DNA of 64,000 bases from Chitinophaga terrae (ex Kim and Jung 2007) (GCF_900107795.1 NZ_FNRL01000018.1:62001-126000), one strand, 5' to 3'. Numbered from the stretch's first letter, positions 51,474 to 60,895 are shown. Made by a program: numbers and translations. The notes: generated by a model not told the origin, from the letters alone.

Positions 51474-52295
51474 CTACCTGGACTGCAACCACTTTTTTAA
51501 AGCTGCCGTCCACTCCGTTTTATAGAGAAAATTATCATTCAGCGCCCAGCCATGGCCACCCTTGGGATATATATGCAACTCTGCCGGCACGTTCTTTTTA
51601 TGCAATGCTTCATAATAAAGAACGCTGTTCAGGGATGATACTGTTTTATCGTCGTCACTTGCCACGATAAAGGCAGGAGGATTTGTTGCAGCTACCTGTT
51701 GCTCGTTGGAGTATTCCCTGACCAGTGCAGCATCAGGGTTTGCGCCTAACAACTCTTTGCGGGAGCCGGGATGGGTCAGCCCTTCTTCCATGGAAATAAC
51801 CGGGTATAAAAGAACCTGGAAAGCGGGGCGTTCATCGGCGTTGGCATGCGTACTTAGCGTGGCTGCAAGATGCCCGCCGGCCGAAGAACCCATTATGCCT
51901 ATTTTATTTTTGTTGATATGCCATTCCGCCGCATGTTCCTTTACCAGTTGCATGGCTCGCCTGGCATCGCTCAACGGTACGCCGCTGCGGCCTTTGGGCA
52001 AACGGTATTGCAGCACGATCAGCGCAATACCCTGTTCGTTGAAATAGGAAGCGAAGCGGGTTCCTTCCTTTATCATCTCCAGGTAAGAATACCCGCCGCC
52101 AGGACAGGCGATTACGGCCATCCCGTTTCCCCCGGCGGGAAGAAATACTTTTACAAGGGCATTGTTGTAATCTTCTGTACCGGCCTTTTCGGGCCACAGC
52201 GGCAATTCTATGCTTTGCTGCGCCCGGGCGGCATTAACGTATATGCTTGCCAGTAATAACAAGGCAAGCATCTGTAAGCGGTTATTGGTTTTCAT
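51474..52295 (-). CDS. Alpha/beta-hydrolase carbohydrate esterase (acetyl-xylan-esterase-like)
   Basis: 273 residues with a signal peptide ending VNAARAQ. A BD-FAE/alpha-beta hydrolase fold with the oxyanion loop ACPGGGYSYL, nucleophile elbow GSSAGGHLAA, acid VASDDDKTV and His in PKGGHGWAL. It should remove acetyl (or similar) groups from sugar chains in the periplasm so that the glycosidases can act. Its ATG overlaps the stop of the GH27 gene (ATGA) and a 25-34-base gap separates it from the GH105 gene. Confidence 0.88.
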   Translation of the reverse strand: MKTNNRLQMLALLLLASIYVNAARAQQSIELPLWPEKAGTEDYNNALVKVFLPAGGNGMAVIACPGGGYSYLEMIKEGTRFASYFNEQGIALIVLQYRLPKGRSGVPLSDARRAMQLVKEHAAEWHINKNKIGIMGSSAGGHLAATLSTHANADERPAFQVLLYPVISMEEGLTHPGSRKELLGANPDAALVREYSNEQQVAATNPPAFIVASDDDKTVSSLNSVLYYEALHKKNVPAELHIYPKGGHGWALNDNFLYKTEWTAALKKWLQSR

Positions 52296-54253
52296 TTTTT
52301 GTCAACAGCTTTTAGTTTCAGGAACAACACCCCATGCGCAGGCACCGGCGATGAATAACTTTTGCCTGCAATGGCAAGATCCTTTTGCCGCCAAACATCA
52401 CGTATGGCCTGGCTGCCTTTTATATCCAGTTGTTCCCAGTTAACGGTTATCTCCTGCCGGTTATCGGATAGATTGAATAACCCAACAGCCAGGGAACCAT
52501 CCTGCAACGGTTTAGCCCATATTTCAATTCCCTTGTTCCTGTCGGCAAACCTCCTTTTCCCCTGGATTCCCAGCGGGTCCTGGTCTATAGCAATTACTTC
52601 GTTGTTGGTAAGCAGTCGTAACGTAAAGCTATCTACCTGGTTCAGATCGCAGCCGATGAGTAATGGAGCGGCAAGTAAACTCCAGAGCGTAACATGGGTA
52701 TATTGTTCATCGGGCGACAACCTGGTAGGATGGATATCTTTCCCCCAACCAACATTTCCTGCAACCAGCATATCCGGGTCGTTCCAGCTGCCTGGCCGTG
52801 CGTAAGGCTGCCACCTGTTCTGCATGAAGCCGATAGTGGTCATACTGCACCAGGAGTCGTGAATATCTCCTGTTGTGCGCCATGCGTTGGTAAGATTAGC
52901 CCAGTCCGGCGCCAGCTCAAACGGCGCGGCGTTGGAAATGCTGTAAACAATATCCCTCCCCGACTGGCGCAGCAGGTAGGTAAGTTCCGCCGTGTGTGCA
53001 ATGTCGTTAGTTACCCAATCGTATTTCACATAATCGAATCCCCAGTCGGCCCATTGCTGCACGTCGTTCCTGGCAAAAGAAAATGTGCCGTACCGGCGGG
53101 CGGAGTTGATCACTTTACCGTCGCGGGTATCGGCGCTCCCCCCTGTAAACCCTGCATAGGTCTGTACCCAGGGAGAAGAATAAATGCCGATCTTCAATCC
53201 TTTACTATGTACATAATCTACCAATGCTTTCATGTCCGGGAACTTCTCATTAGGCATGATGGCATTGTATTTACCGCCACGCTGCCCCTGCCAGCCATCG
53301 TCTATATTAATATAGGCGTAGCCGTAGTCAGGGAGTCCCAATTTTACCATGGCATCGGCCATATCCCTTATTTTCTGGTCGCTGATGGCAGCGCCGACTA
53401 CATTCCAGCTGTTCCATCCCATGGGCGGTGTAAGGGCTATTTTTTCTCCCACCACTATGGCGAGTTCCCTGGTATCTGTACCGTAGCTGTTCTCTGCGCT
53501 GACAGATACGCGGTAAGTACCGTTCTTCACAGCCTTGCCGGTGATAATGCCTGTGCGGCTATCGATACTGAGTCCCTCCGGCAGGCCGGTTGCCTTTACA
53601 GTAACAGGCCGCTCGCCCGATAATGGAACGCGGAACAGGAAAGGATTTCCCGCCCGCGTTCCATAGATATAAGGCGCATTGATAACAGGTTTTTTAGGAG
53701 CGGCAGGCGTAGTTATATATGCCTGCTCCCGGGGCCGGCTTATCGACACCGGGTCGGCGCCCGCTACTTCAAAGCTGGCGTCTACCCAGTCGGCACGGTC
53801 TCCCGCGATCCCGTCTCCCGTATGATCAACATGCAGGATAAGAGACCTGATTCCTTTTGTCGTTACTTTCAATGGTTTCGCTTTTTCGTTCGCGCGCATA
53901 ACACCGCTACGCCATAGTACGCGACCATCGCCGATTACGGAGAATTCAGCGCTGGCCTGTTCCAGTTCATGCGCCGGGGCAGAATCATCAATCCCTACAC
54001 GGGCGCTGAAAGAAACAGTCTTTCCATCCAGCTGTATCCTGAATACGCTTTCGGCATGTGTACCAACACCCCTGCTAAATTTCTCACCGGAGACAGACAG
54101 GGGTGTTTTCCACATTGATTGATTCGCAATTGCCTGGCCTGCCGATTGATCTACCTTACTTAAATCCAGTTCATCGAGCCATACCTGGCGCCTGTTGGGT
54201 CTAAATCCTGTTACGAGTACTGTCAGCAGAACCAATGCAATTCCCTTATTCAT
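52292..54253 (-). CDS. GH27 alpha-galactosidase (or beta-L-arabinopyranosidase) with NPCBM domain
   Basis: 653 residues from MNKGIALVLLTVLVTG; an upstream ATG would overlap susD. Domain order: signal peptide, NPCBM carbohydrate-binding domain (about 25-160, with SRGVGTHAESVFRIQLDG), putative Ig domain (about 185-265, ATGLPEGLSIDSRTGIITG), then the GH27 barrel from TPPMGWNSWN. Catalytic residues lie in DYVKYDWV (nucleophile Asp) and RTTGDIHDSW (acid/base Asp). A beta-sandwich closes the chain. It removes terminal alpha-galactose or, as some family members do, beta-L-arabinopyranose. The ATG is one base after the susD stop. Confidence 0.92.
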   Translation of the reverse strand: MNKGIALVLLTVLVTGFRPNRRQVWLDELDLSKVDQSAGQAIANQSMWKTPLSVSGEKFSRGVGTHAESVFRIQLDGKTVSFSARVGIDDSAPAHELEQASAEFSVIGDGRVLWRSGVMRANEKAKPLKVTTKGIRSLILHVDHTGDGIAGDRADWVDASFEVAGADPVSISRPREQAYITTPAAPKKPVINAPYIYGTRAGNPFLFRVPLSGERPVTVKATGLPEGLSIDSRTGIITGKAVKNGTYRVSVSAENSYGTDTRELAIVVGEKIALTPPMGWNSWNVVGAAISDQKIRDMADAMVKLGLPDYGYAYINIDDGWQGQRGGKYNAIMPNEKFPDMKALVDYVHSKGLKIGIYSSPWVQTYAGFTGGSADTRDGKVINSARRYGTFSFARNDVQQWADWGFDYVKYDWVTNDIAHTAELTYLLRQSGRDIVYSISNAAPFELAPDWANLTNAWRTTGDIHDSWCSMTTIGFMQNRWQPYARPGSWNDPDMLVAGNVGWGKDIHPTRLSPDEQYTHVTLWSLLAAPLLIGCDLNQVDSFTLRLLTNNEVIAIDQDPLGIQGKRRFADRNKGIEIWAKPLQDGSLAVGLFNLSDNRQEITVNWEQLDIKGSQAIRDVWRQKDLAIAGKSYSSPVPAHGVLFLKLKAVDKK

Positions 54254-54254
54254 A

Positions 54255-56141
54255 CTAATAGCCTTTATTCTGCACACAATTGGCATTCCTGTCTATTTCC
54301 GGCTGGTAGATAGGCAGCGCGTACTGATCATCAGTATTCCAGGTGATAGCCCCTGCCCTGCTCTTTTCATATACTTTTGCTTCGTTCTTTCCGAGTCCCC
54401 ATCTTCTTACATTAAACCACCACTTTGCTTCCCCGAAAGTTTCGGCCCAGGTTTCGTAATACAGCGAGTTAAGCGCGAGCTGGTCCTGGAAAGAAGGATC
54501 AGCGGCATTAGGGTTCAATTGTGCTTTGGTTATCTTAGAACCGGATGCCACTGCATTGTAATCAACGCCCGGTTGGTTAGATCCTTCCCAGGCCCTGCGA
54601 TGCACCCTGTTGATGTAATCCAGCGCATTTGCATCAGTATTGCTGCCGCTGAGTTTCCAGTAGCACTCTGCCAGTTGCAGGTATACCTCCGCCAGGCGGG
54701 TAAAGTAGAAGTCGGCGCCATGCATGCGCGGGTTCTGGCTGGCCTGCATATCATACAGGTTGAATTTGCGGAGCGACCAACCATGTTTGATCACATCACT
54801 GCTCTGCTTGGCGTTCATCTGGTACTCCGTTTCCGTACCGGCTCCGTAAGGCAGGATGGCTACTTTAGCGGTATTGTTCATTACAGAATCTACCCATGGC
54901 TGGTAAGCGCTAACCCATAAACGCGGATCAGGATCGGTAGCATAACGTTTCAGCGTTTTCATATGCTGGCAGGAGTCGATATACGATGTTTCAACGGTGC
55001 GTCCCGGGGTTCCGAGCCCTTTCATTACCGGGTAATATTGTTGAGGGAAACCGAAACGACCCAGGTTCCTGTCGTGCATGAACATGTTTCCATAACCCGG
55101 GGTAGCGCCGCCAGGAGCGCCGTTGTCGTAGAACGGCGTAATAAGAAGGCTCACAGCCGACGCCGTTGACGGTCCCGCCATGGCATTGTCGCCGGATCTT
55201 ACGATGGTAACCTGGTGCAGTGCTTCCGTATTGTTAATCTCGTTGCTGGCGTATTGAGGATTGCCGTTCCACATGTTATAATAATCCTGGAACTTCATCA
55301 GCGATTTGCCGGAGTTATTTACAATGTCCAGGAACGCATCACGGGCTTCGCTCCAGCGTTCTTCATACATCAGTACGCGACCTAACAAAGCTTCCGCTGC
55401 ATAGTAGTCGATACGGCCTTTATCAGCGCCTGCCCAGGTTTTCTTAGCCCCGGTTGCAGGATCTGTTAACTGGCCCATTGCTTTCTGCAGATCCGCTATA
55501 ACATAATCCCAGCATTGTTTCACCGTACTGCGGGGACGCATTTCATCCGTACGGTCGCCGATCTTGATATCAGAAGTGAACAGGATCACACCGGGATTGG
55601 TATTATCCCCGTTGTTCTTCACCACTACTTCCTGGGCGTAAAGGTTCATCAGGAAATAGTAATGCCATGCCCGCAGGTAATAGGCTTCGCCCAGCTTATA
55701 CCGGAGGGCCAGCGTATCGCTTGCCGATAAGCTGTTACCTTTCTTTTGCTTGAAATTAGGAACGATCTGGTCGATGAATGTTCTTGCCTGCTGCACACCC
55801 CTGTATAGGCCACGCCATTGCGCTCCTGCATAGCTGTTGCCGGAATTGACATGCAACACCTGCAACTCGTTCCATTCGCTGGTTCCCAGCCAGGCCACAT
55901 CGCCCGTATGATCTATATTATAAAAAAATCTTCCTAACCCCATAAACCCGAACAGCTCAACGCTATGAATATTGGCATAGGGAGAATTAAGGAAGTAATC
56001 TACCTGCGCCATTGTTTCCGGGAAGATCTCCGGGTTCAATACGTTGTAGGGTTTAGACTCGTCTACAAACTCCTTCTTACATCCGAAAAGCGAAATGCTT
56101 AAACCAAGGATGGCGGAAAGTTTTATGATGCTGCGTTTCAT
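54255..56141 (-). CDS. susD: SusD/RagB-family outer-membrane lipoprotein
   Basis: 628 residues; lipobox LFGC at Cys21. Helical TPR-like scaffold with the usual signatures: RGLYRGVQQARTFID, ALRYKLGEAYYLRAWHYYFLMNLYAQEVVV and, near the end, FQDQLALNSLYYETWAETFGEAKWWFNVRRWG with PIYQPEIDRNANCVQNKGY as the classic tail. It caps the SusC barrel at the cell surface and binds the incoming oligosaccharide. 31 bases after susC and directly upstream of the GH27 gene. The symbol denotes family, not starch specificity. Confidence 0.95.
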   Translation of the reverse strand: MKRSIIKLSAILGLSISLFGCKKEFVDESKPYNVLNPEIFPETMAQVDYFLNSPYANIHSVELFGFMGLGRFFYNIDHTGDVAWLGTSEWNELQVLHVNSGNSYAGAQWRGLYRGVQQARTFIDQIVPNFKQKKGNSLSASDTLALRYKLGEAYYLRAWHYYFLMNLYAQEVVVKNNGDNTNPGVILFTSDIKIGDRTDEMRPRSTVKQCWDYVIADLQKAMGQLTDPATGAKKTWAGADKGRIDYYAAEALLGRVLMYEERWSEARDAFLDIVNNSGKSLMKFQDYYNMWNGNPQYASNEINNTEALHQVTIVRSGDNAMAGPSTASAVSLLITPFYDNGAPGGATPGYGNMFMHDRNLGRFGFPQQYYPVMKGLGTPGRTVETSYIDSCQHMKTLKRYATDPDPRLWVSAYQPWVDSVMNNTAKVAILPYGAGTETEYQMNAKQSSDVIKHGWSLRKFNLYDMQASQNPRMHGADFYFTRLAEVYLQLAECYWKLSGSNTDANALDYINRVHRRAWEGSNQPGVDYNAVASGSKITKAQLNPNAADPSFQDQLALNSLYYETWAETFGEAKWWFNVRRWGLGKNEAKVYEKSRAGAITWNTDDQYALPIYQPEIDRNANCVQNKGY

Positions 56142-56172
56142 TAATAATAATTTTTCTGTTTAAAAGAATCGA

Positions 56173-59100
56173 TTAGAATCCGAATTCAAGTCCGAAAGAA
56201 TGAATCCTTGTTTTCGGATACACTTCAGCGGAAATAATACCCTGGGCCAGGGCGCTGGAATTGGCGCCGGAGAAGCCCACTTCAGGATCTACGTTTTTCG
56301 CTTTGGTGATCACGAACAAATTCTGGCCGCTGTAATACACTCTCAGGTGCCTTACTTTCAGGCGGTTCAACACTTTTTCAGGAAGGTTGTAGCCGATCTG
56401 CAAATTCTGCAGGCGCAGGAAAGATCCTTTCTGGATATGATAATCAGAGATCCTTTTATAGTTGCCGTTAGGGTCGTACTGGAAAGAGTTATTGGCATAA
56501 TATCCAAACCTTGGCTGGTTGGTCAGCCCGTTTCCATACATGAAGGAGCTGTTGAATACCTGCGCAGTTGTATTGAAGTCGTTGTAAATACTCTGGTAGT
56601 ATCCGTCCATTCCATTATATATGTCGTTGCCATATACGCCGTTAAAGAAAGCGGCGAGGTCAAAGTTTTGATATGACAGGCCAATGTTGAAACCGTAGGT
56701 CATTTTAGGAAGCGGGTTGCCGATGATGGTCCTGTCCTGGTCGTTGATCACTCCATCGCCGTTCAGGTCTTCATACCAGATGTCGCCGGGGCCGGAACCT
56801 GCGGCATACCAGTATGCCGCGCCTTTGCTTTGCGCATTCGCATTAAGCTCGTCCATTGTTTTCTGATCAGGGATCAGGCCTTTGGTTTTAAATCCGTAGA
56901 ATTGGGAAATAGGCGCATTGAGTTGCGTACGGGCAACGATACCAGACCAGTATTCGCCTGCGGAACCTGCATCTATAGGCAGTTTCTCGCCGCCGAACGA
57001 CAGTATCCTGTTGCGGTTGAAAGCAGCGTTAAAACCAACTTCTACTCCCAGTTTTCCAAAATTCTCTTTGTAGTTGACAGCGAATTCAAAACCGGTATTC
57101 CTCATTTTACCCAGGTTCATATCCAGTATGTAGGAATCGGAAGCGTTATGGCCATTGGTCATACCTGCGCTTGGGGGCAGGCTGCGCTGGTACAGCATAT
57201 CTTTTGTATCACGGATGTAGTAATCCAAAGTTGCATTCAGTTTGTTGTTGAAGAGTCCTATATCCGCACCTACGTTGAAGGTGGTAACAGTTTCCCAGTG
57301 AATGTTCTGGTTGGCTACGCGGCCAATACCCCAGCCGCTCACAGCGCCGGTTCCCGGCAGTTCGTTGAACTGGGTTTTGTCGTAGTTGGCAAGAGATGGA
57401 ATATATACATAGCTGCCAACGCCGTCGTTACCCAGGCTGCCGTAAGTAGTGCGCAGCTTCAGGTCAGACAATGCCTTGAACTTATCTTTCAGCCAGGGTT
57501 CTTCCGTGATCCTCCAGCCTGCGGCAGCAGACGGGAAGTTGCCTGTGCGGTAGCTTGGTGCAAAACGGTCGCTGATATCCTGGCGGAGATTGGCTTCGAA
57601 GAGATATTTATTCTTATAGGTATAGTTTACTTTTCCGAAATAGCTCAGCATGCGCGAGCTGCCGTAGTTCATATCGGACGACCGGCCGCTGGTGTTGCCG
57701 GGAACATTGCTCAGGGCGGAAGATTCGGAGAAGCCGACAGGGAACGCATCCGGGATCGCAGGTACGGAGTAAGCGGAGCTAACTGCGTAGATAGACCCTG
57801 AAAGGTCGTCGGACGATGATTTTCTTGCCTCGGTACCTACCAGCGCTTTGATCTCATGATCGCCCAGTTTCTTGCTGTATGACGCAACGAGGTTGCCCAC
57901 GTAGGCCATAGACAAATTGCTTTGTTTCCTCAGGTTGTCTTGCGGCTGGTTGGATTGACCGGAAACATACCATTTGGCTTCGAACTGGCGGGCCATACTA
58001 TTGGTAAGATCGGCGCCTCCTGTGGCGCGTATATGCAGGTCGTTTACCGGTTCTACATCTATATAAATATTACCTTCTGTTTCCAGGGCATTGTATCTCC
58101 TGTCGGTAGTATTCACATAGGCGGCCCAGTTACCTCCGTTGTAATTACCGGCAGCAGGCAATCCGCCCCAGGAACCATCCGGGTTTTTAGGCCTCATCAG
58201 GGGCGAAGACCTGAAAGGCAGCGCATAGGCGTTTAACGCATTACCGGTGATCACAGGCGGGTTGTCGGAATAGGAATAGAGATTCAGGCGTTCTCCCACT
58301 TTCACTCTTTTGCCCAGGTCGTAATCGCTGTTTACCCGCAGGCTGTATCTTTCAGACCAGGAGTTGATCACGATACCGTCTACACGCCTGTAACCGGCGG
58401 AAATATAATAGTTCTGTTTTTCGCTGCCCCCGCTTACAGAAGCATTGTAGTTCTGTTCTTTACCGGTACGATAGAGGTAATCTACCCAGTCGGTGTTTAC
58501 AGATTCGTCCCAACCGCTGGCGGCAGGAGTAATAGCAGCCCATGCTTTTTTGTATTCAGGCGTACCAAGGAGTTTAGGCAGGAAGGTACCTTGAGAAAAT
58601 CCCTGGGTAAGAGAGATATCTACATTGGTCCTTTCTTTACGGGAACCTTTTTTAGTAGTAATGAGAATAACGCCCCCTGCGGCCCTGGCGCCATAGATAG
58701 CGGCAGAAGAAGCATCGCGAAGCACCTGGATGTTTTCGATATCGCGCGGGTTGATATTGAAGCCGGTGTTACCGATGGCTGGTACGCCGTCGATCACATA
58801 TAAAGGCGACATACCACGAATGTTGCCGACACCCCTGATCACTACAGTACCGGTAGAACGGGGATCCCCGCTGGCGCTGGTTACCTGTACGCCGGCTGCA
58901 CGGCCCTGGAGCATGGCTCCCACGCCTGTAACGGCCATTTTCGACAGCTCTTTTGTTTCGATAGAAGAAACGGCGCCTAAGAGGTTTGCTTTCTTCTGGG
59001 CGCTGTAGCCGATCACCACGATGTCTTTCAATTGTTTTGATGCAGCGGTCAATACTACGCGCAGGTTGGTAGTGGGGCTGCTAACGGTGATCGTCTGGTC

Positions 59101-59349
59101 GTCGAAGCCCACATTGCGAACTACCAGCGTTACAGGGAGCCTGGCGACTTTAAGCGAAAAATGTCCGTTCATATCGGTAGCGATACCGTTGGTAGTACCG
59201 CTTTCGATCACGGATGCACCGGGTACCGGTTCGTTCTGGTCGGAGACTACCAGCCCTTTTATTACCGTGCCTTGTGAAGCAGGGTCCTGTGCTTTTGCGA
59301 TAAACGCCATCATAAGCAGTATAATGCTTAAGAATTTGTGCATTTTCAT
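56173..59349 (-). CDS. susC: SusC/RagA-family TonB-dependent receptor
   Basis: 1058 residues from MKMHKFLSIILLMMAFIAKAQ; the open frame extends 30 codons upstream but that part lacks signal-peptide features. A carboxypeptidase-regulatory domain (about 28-110, GLVVSDQNEPVPGASVIESG), a TonB-box/plug region with MLQGRAAGVQVTSASGDP and VIRGVGNIRG, then the barrel with the SusC-type ending TRIHSFGLEFGF. It has no STN domain, so it is not a sigma/FecR signalling receptor. It imports oligosaccharides with SusD. First gene of the eight-gene operon, with a long leader and a good promoter. Confidence 0.95.
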   Translation of the reverse strand: MKMHKFLSIILLMMAFIAKAQDPASQGTVIKGLVVSDQNEPVPGASVIESGTTNGIATDMNGHFSLKVARLPVTLVVRNVGFDDQTITVSSPTTNLRVVLTAASKQLKDIVVIGYSAQKKANLLGAVSSIETKELSKMAVTGVGAMLQGRAAGVQVTSASGDPRSTGTVVIRGVGNIRGMSPLYVIDGVPAIGNTGFNINPRDIENIQVLRDASSAAIYGARAAGGVILITTKKGSRKERTNVDISLTQGFSQGTFLPKLLGTPEYKKAWAAITPAASGWDESVNTDWVDYLYRTGKEQNYNASVSGGSEKQNYYISAGYRRVDGIVINSWSERYSLRVNSDYDLGKRVKVGERLNLYSYSDNPPVITGNALNAYALPFRSSPLMRPKNPDGSWGGLPAAGNYNGGNWAAYVNTTDRRYNALETEGNIYIDVEPVNDLHIRATGGADLTNSMARQFEAKWYVSGQSNQPQDNLRKQSNLSMAYVGNLVASYSKKLGDHEIKALVGTEARKSSSDDLSGSIYAVSSAYSVPAIPDAFPVGFSESSALSNVPGNTSGRSSDMNYGSSRMLSYFGKVNYTYKNKYLFEANLRQDISDRFAPSYRTGNFPSAAAGWRITEEPWLKDKFKALSDLKLRTTYGSLGNDGVGSYVYIPSLANYDKTQFNELPGTGAVSGWGIGRVANQNIHWETVTTFNVGADIGLFNNKLNATLDYYIRDTKDMLYQRSLPPSAGMTNGHNASDSYILDMNLGKMRNTGFEFAVNYKENFGKLGVEVGFNAAFNRNRILSFGGEKLPIDAGSAGEYWSGIVARTQLNAPISQFYGFKTKGLIPDQKTMDELNANAQSKGAAYWYAAGSGPGDIWYEDLNGDGVINDQDRTIIGNPLPKMTYGFNIGLSYQNFDLAAFFNGVYGNDIYNGMDGYYQSIYNDFNTTAQVFNSSFMYGNGLTNQPRFGYYANNSFQYDPNGNYKRISDYHIQKGSFLRLQNLQIGYNLPEKVLNRLKVRHLRVYYSGQNLFVITKAKNVDPEVGFSGANSSALAQGIISAEVYPKTRIHSFGLEFGF

Positions 59350-59686
59350 ATGCTTGCAATAAGTTTTTTTGTTTAGAAACATGTATAGGAATAGTGGAGG
59401 CCTGCGCCTGCGGGCCTTCTGAATGCATGACAATACCAATTTTGGTTGTGAAATCCCTGGCAGTATCAGGTCAGCATACTGGTCATTGACCGACGTTCGT
59501 GTTTATCATGAACGGATGAAAAGATTGCTGCCTGGTTGGTTGATGACCATATTTTAAATCTCAGGCCGGGTAACCCGGTGTGTGGAGAAATAATGGTAAC
59601 GGGACAGGTGCGCCCCAAAGCACGTAAAATTGTTAGCTTTTTCATATACGTAGAACTTGAGATTAGATGGACTCAGTTGTTGTTTC

Positions 59687-59719
59687 CAAAAATATCACCT
59701 GGCGGCAGCAGGGAACAAA
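59687..59719 (-). promoter_or_regulatory. Predicted promoter of the susC operon
   Basis: On the minus strand TTTG (59719-59716), a 21-base spacer and TATTTTTG (59694-59687) match the Bacteroidota consensus. The predicted start site near 59682 implies a leader of about 330 bases before susC. Confidence 0.7.
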
Positions 59720-59741
59720 TTAAACGGGAAAAAAAGCCGGA

Positions 59742-59760
59742 ACAAAGTGAAAACAAAGTG
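59742..59760. repeat. 11-bp-phased direct repeat upstream of the susC promoter
   Basis: ACAAAGTG occurs at 59742-59749 and 59753-59760, one DNA turn apart and centred about 69 bases upstream of the predicted start site. This is the usual place and geometry for an activator that binds direct repeats. Confidence 0.5.
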
Positions 59761-60010
59761 CGAATAAAATTTTAACTACTTGATTATCAATATAATAATA
59801 ATGCAAATAAAACATCATTAAAATAACAATCTAAAACCTTTATTTTAAATTTTATTTATCAGGAAGGCGAGATAAGTATGAAACCGGCACTTCTTTTCCG
59901 GCCAAATGAATAGCATAACTATCCGGAAAATGGAATGAGGGGGGATGACTTGAAGTGTTGGGAAATGATACTCTTATTATATTATATGGAGTAAGTATAG
60001 AAGAGAGAGG

Positions 60011-60046
60011 ATGACGGAAGAGGATCTGGAATCACTTCCGTCATCG
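60011..60046 (-). terminator. Hairpin after the DUF4350 gene
   Basis: GATGACGGAAG and CTTCCGTCATC form a perfect 11-base stem with a 14-base loop, 13 bases after the stop codon. Only a pyrimidine-rich tract (CTCTCTCTTC) follows, so termination strength is uncertain. Confidence 0.6.
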
Positions 60047-60058
60047 CCCGGAAATATG

Positions 60059-60868
60059 TTAGCGTTTGCATTGTTTGATCAACCAGCGGGTGAGCGCATC
60101 GGCCGCCTGTAGGTTTTCATAATCGGCAGACAGCAACTTGCCGTTTACATATTCGTTGTAGAACCAGGGATCGCCTACCGCAAACACGGTTCCTTTACCG
60201 ACCCTGGATACAGCCATGATAACATGCTCTCCGTCTTTATACACAGCCCGGGCGGGCGCTTTCAGGGTGAGCGACGACAATTCCTTTATATATACCTTTT
60301 TTATGCCTGCAAAGATCTCGTGACCGGCAGGGATCATAAACGCTCCCTGTTCAAAATGGCGCCCCTGTACCCTATTCCGGCTATCGCCATTAAAATGGAT
60401 ACCAAATTTTTCCGCCAGGATATTGAAGTGGTCAAATTCTGCATTCAGGCTATCGTTTTCCAACATTACCAATACGCCGCCGGCCTTCACCCAGTTGTAA
60501 ATCGCCTCTGCGTCTTTATTGTTCATGTAATTGGGCGATGGGTTTTCCTTGTCGGTGTCCGGGTCTACTATTATATAGATGTCGGTATTACTTAGGTTTT
60601 TCTTTGTTGGCGCTTCCAGCAGGCTGTCGGTTTGTACGCCATACTTATTAAAGATCTTGCCCCAATAAGAAAAGCCTCCGTTATCCTGCTCATCCCAGAT
60701 GTAATGCCAGCGTACCAGGTTGCCGGCTTCGTCTTTCTTATGTTCGTTGTTGTAATAGTAGTCGAGCGTTACCCGCTTCCCGCGGCCTTCCTGAGTTTGA
60801 GCTGAGGTTCGGGAAACGGTGCAAATAAGTAACAGGTATATAACAATGTTTAGTGGAATCCTGATCAT
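60059..60868 (-). CDS. Exported DUF4350-like (GATase-fold) protein
   Basis: 269 residues with a signal peptide ending SRTSAQ. The chain shows the features of a GATase1-like/DUF4350 domain: TLDYYYNNEHK, DIYIIVDPDTDKENPSPNYMN, AIYNWVKAGGVLVMLEND, then GKGTVFAVGDPWFYNEYV near the end. It lacks a classical Cys-His-Glu triad, so it is more likely a binding protein. In other Bacteroidota such domains occur next to or fused with GH105 enzymes, which fits its place 700 bp upstream of susC on the same strand. It has its own promoter-like box. Confidence 0.7.
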   Translation of the reverse strand: MIRIPLNIVIYLLLICTVSRTSAQTQEGRGKRVTLDYYYNNEHKKDEAGNLVRWHYIWDEQDNGGFSYWGKIFNKYGVQTDSLLEAPTKKNLSNTDIYIIVDPDTDKENPSPNYMNNKDAEAIYNWVKAGGVLVMLENDSLNAEFDHFNILAEKFGIHFNGDSRNRVQGRHFEQGAFMIPAGHEIFAGIKKVYIKELSSLTLKAPARAVYKDGEHVIMAVSRVGKGTVFAVGDPWFYNEYVNGKLLSADYENLQAADALTRWLIKQCKR

Positions 60869-60887
60869 AGCTGTTGTTTAGGGTTTC

Positions 60888-60895
60888 AAAACTAA
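60888..60895 (-). promoter_or_regulatory. Predicted -7 box of the DUF4350 gene
   Basis: TAGTTTTG on the minus strand fits TAnnTTTG, 20 bases upstream of the ATG. No -33 TTTG at the right distance. Confidence 0.4.

Larger units (their letters stand above)
59350..60058. other. 709-bp intergenic region upstream of susC
   Basis: AT-rich, no credible gene. It holds the predicted susC promoter (59687-59719), a direct repeat upstream of it (59742-59760), and a leader of about 330 bases with short GC-rich hairpins (for example AGGCC...GGCCT near 59398-59417 and CCGGG-TAA-CCCGG near 59567-59578). The AT-rich part at about 59760-59870 shows nothing recognisable. A hairpin at 60011-60046 follows the DUF4350 gene. 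A 79-codon open frame on the plus strand at 59536-59775 has no family features and is taken as chance. Confidence 0.6.

Noticed and set aside
52694..53623. 309-codon open frame on the plus strand
   Set aside because: Antisense to the GH27 gene, which has a complete domain order and active site. The frame shows no recognisable motif.
56830..57801. 323-codon open frame on the plus strand
   Set aside because: Antisense to susC; no motifs, and susC is certain.
59536..59775. 79-codon open frame in the susC upstream region
   Set aside because: No family resemblance, covers the predicted promoter and direct repeat, and has a low-complexity Lys/Glu end. Treated as chance.
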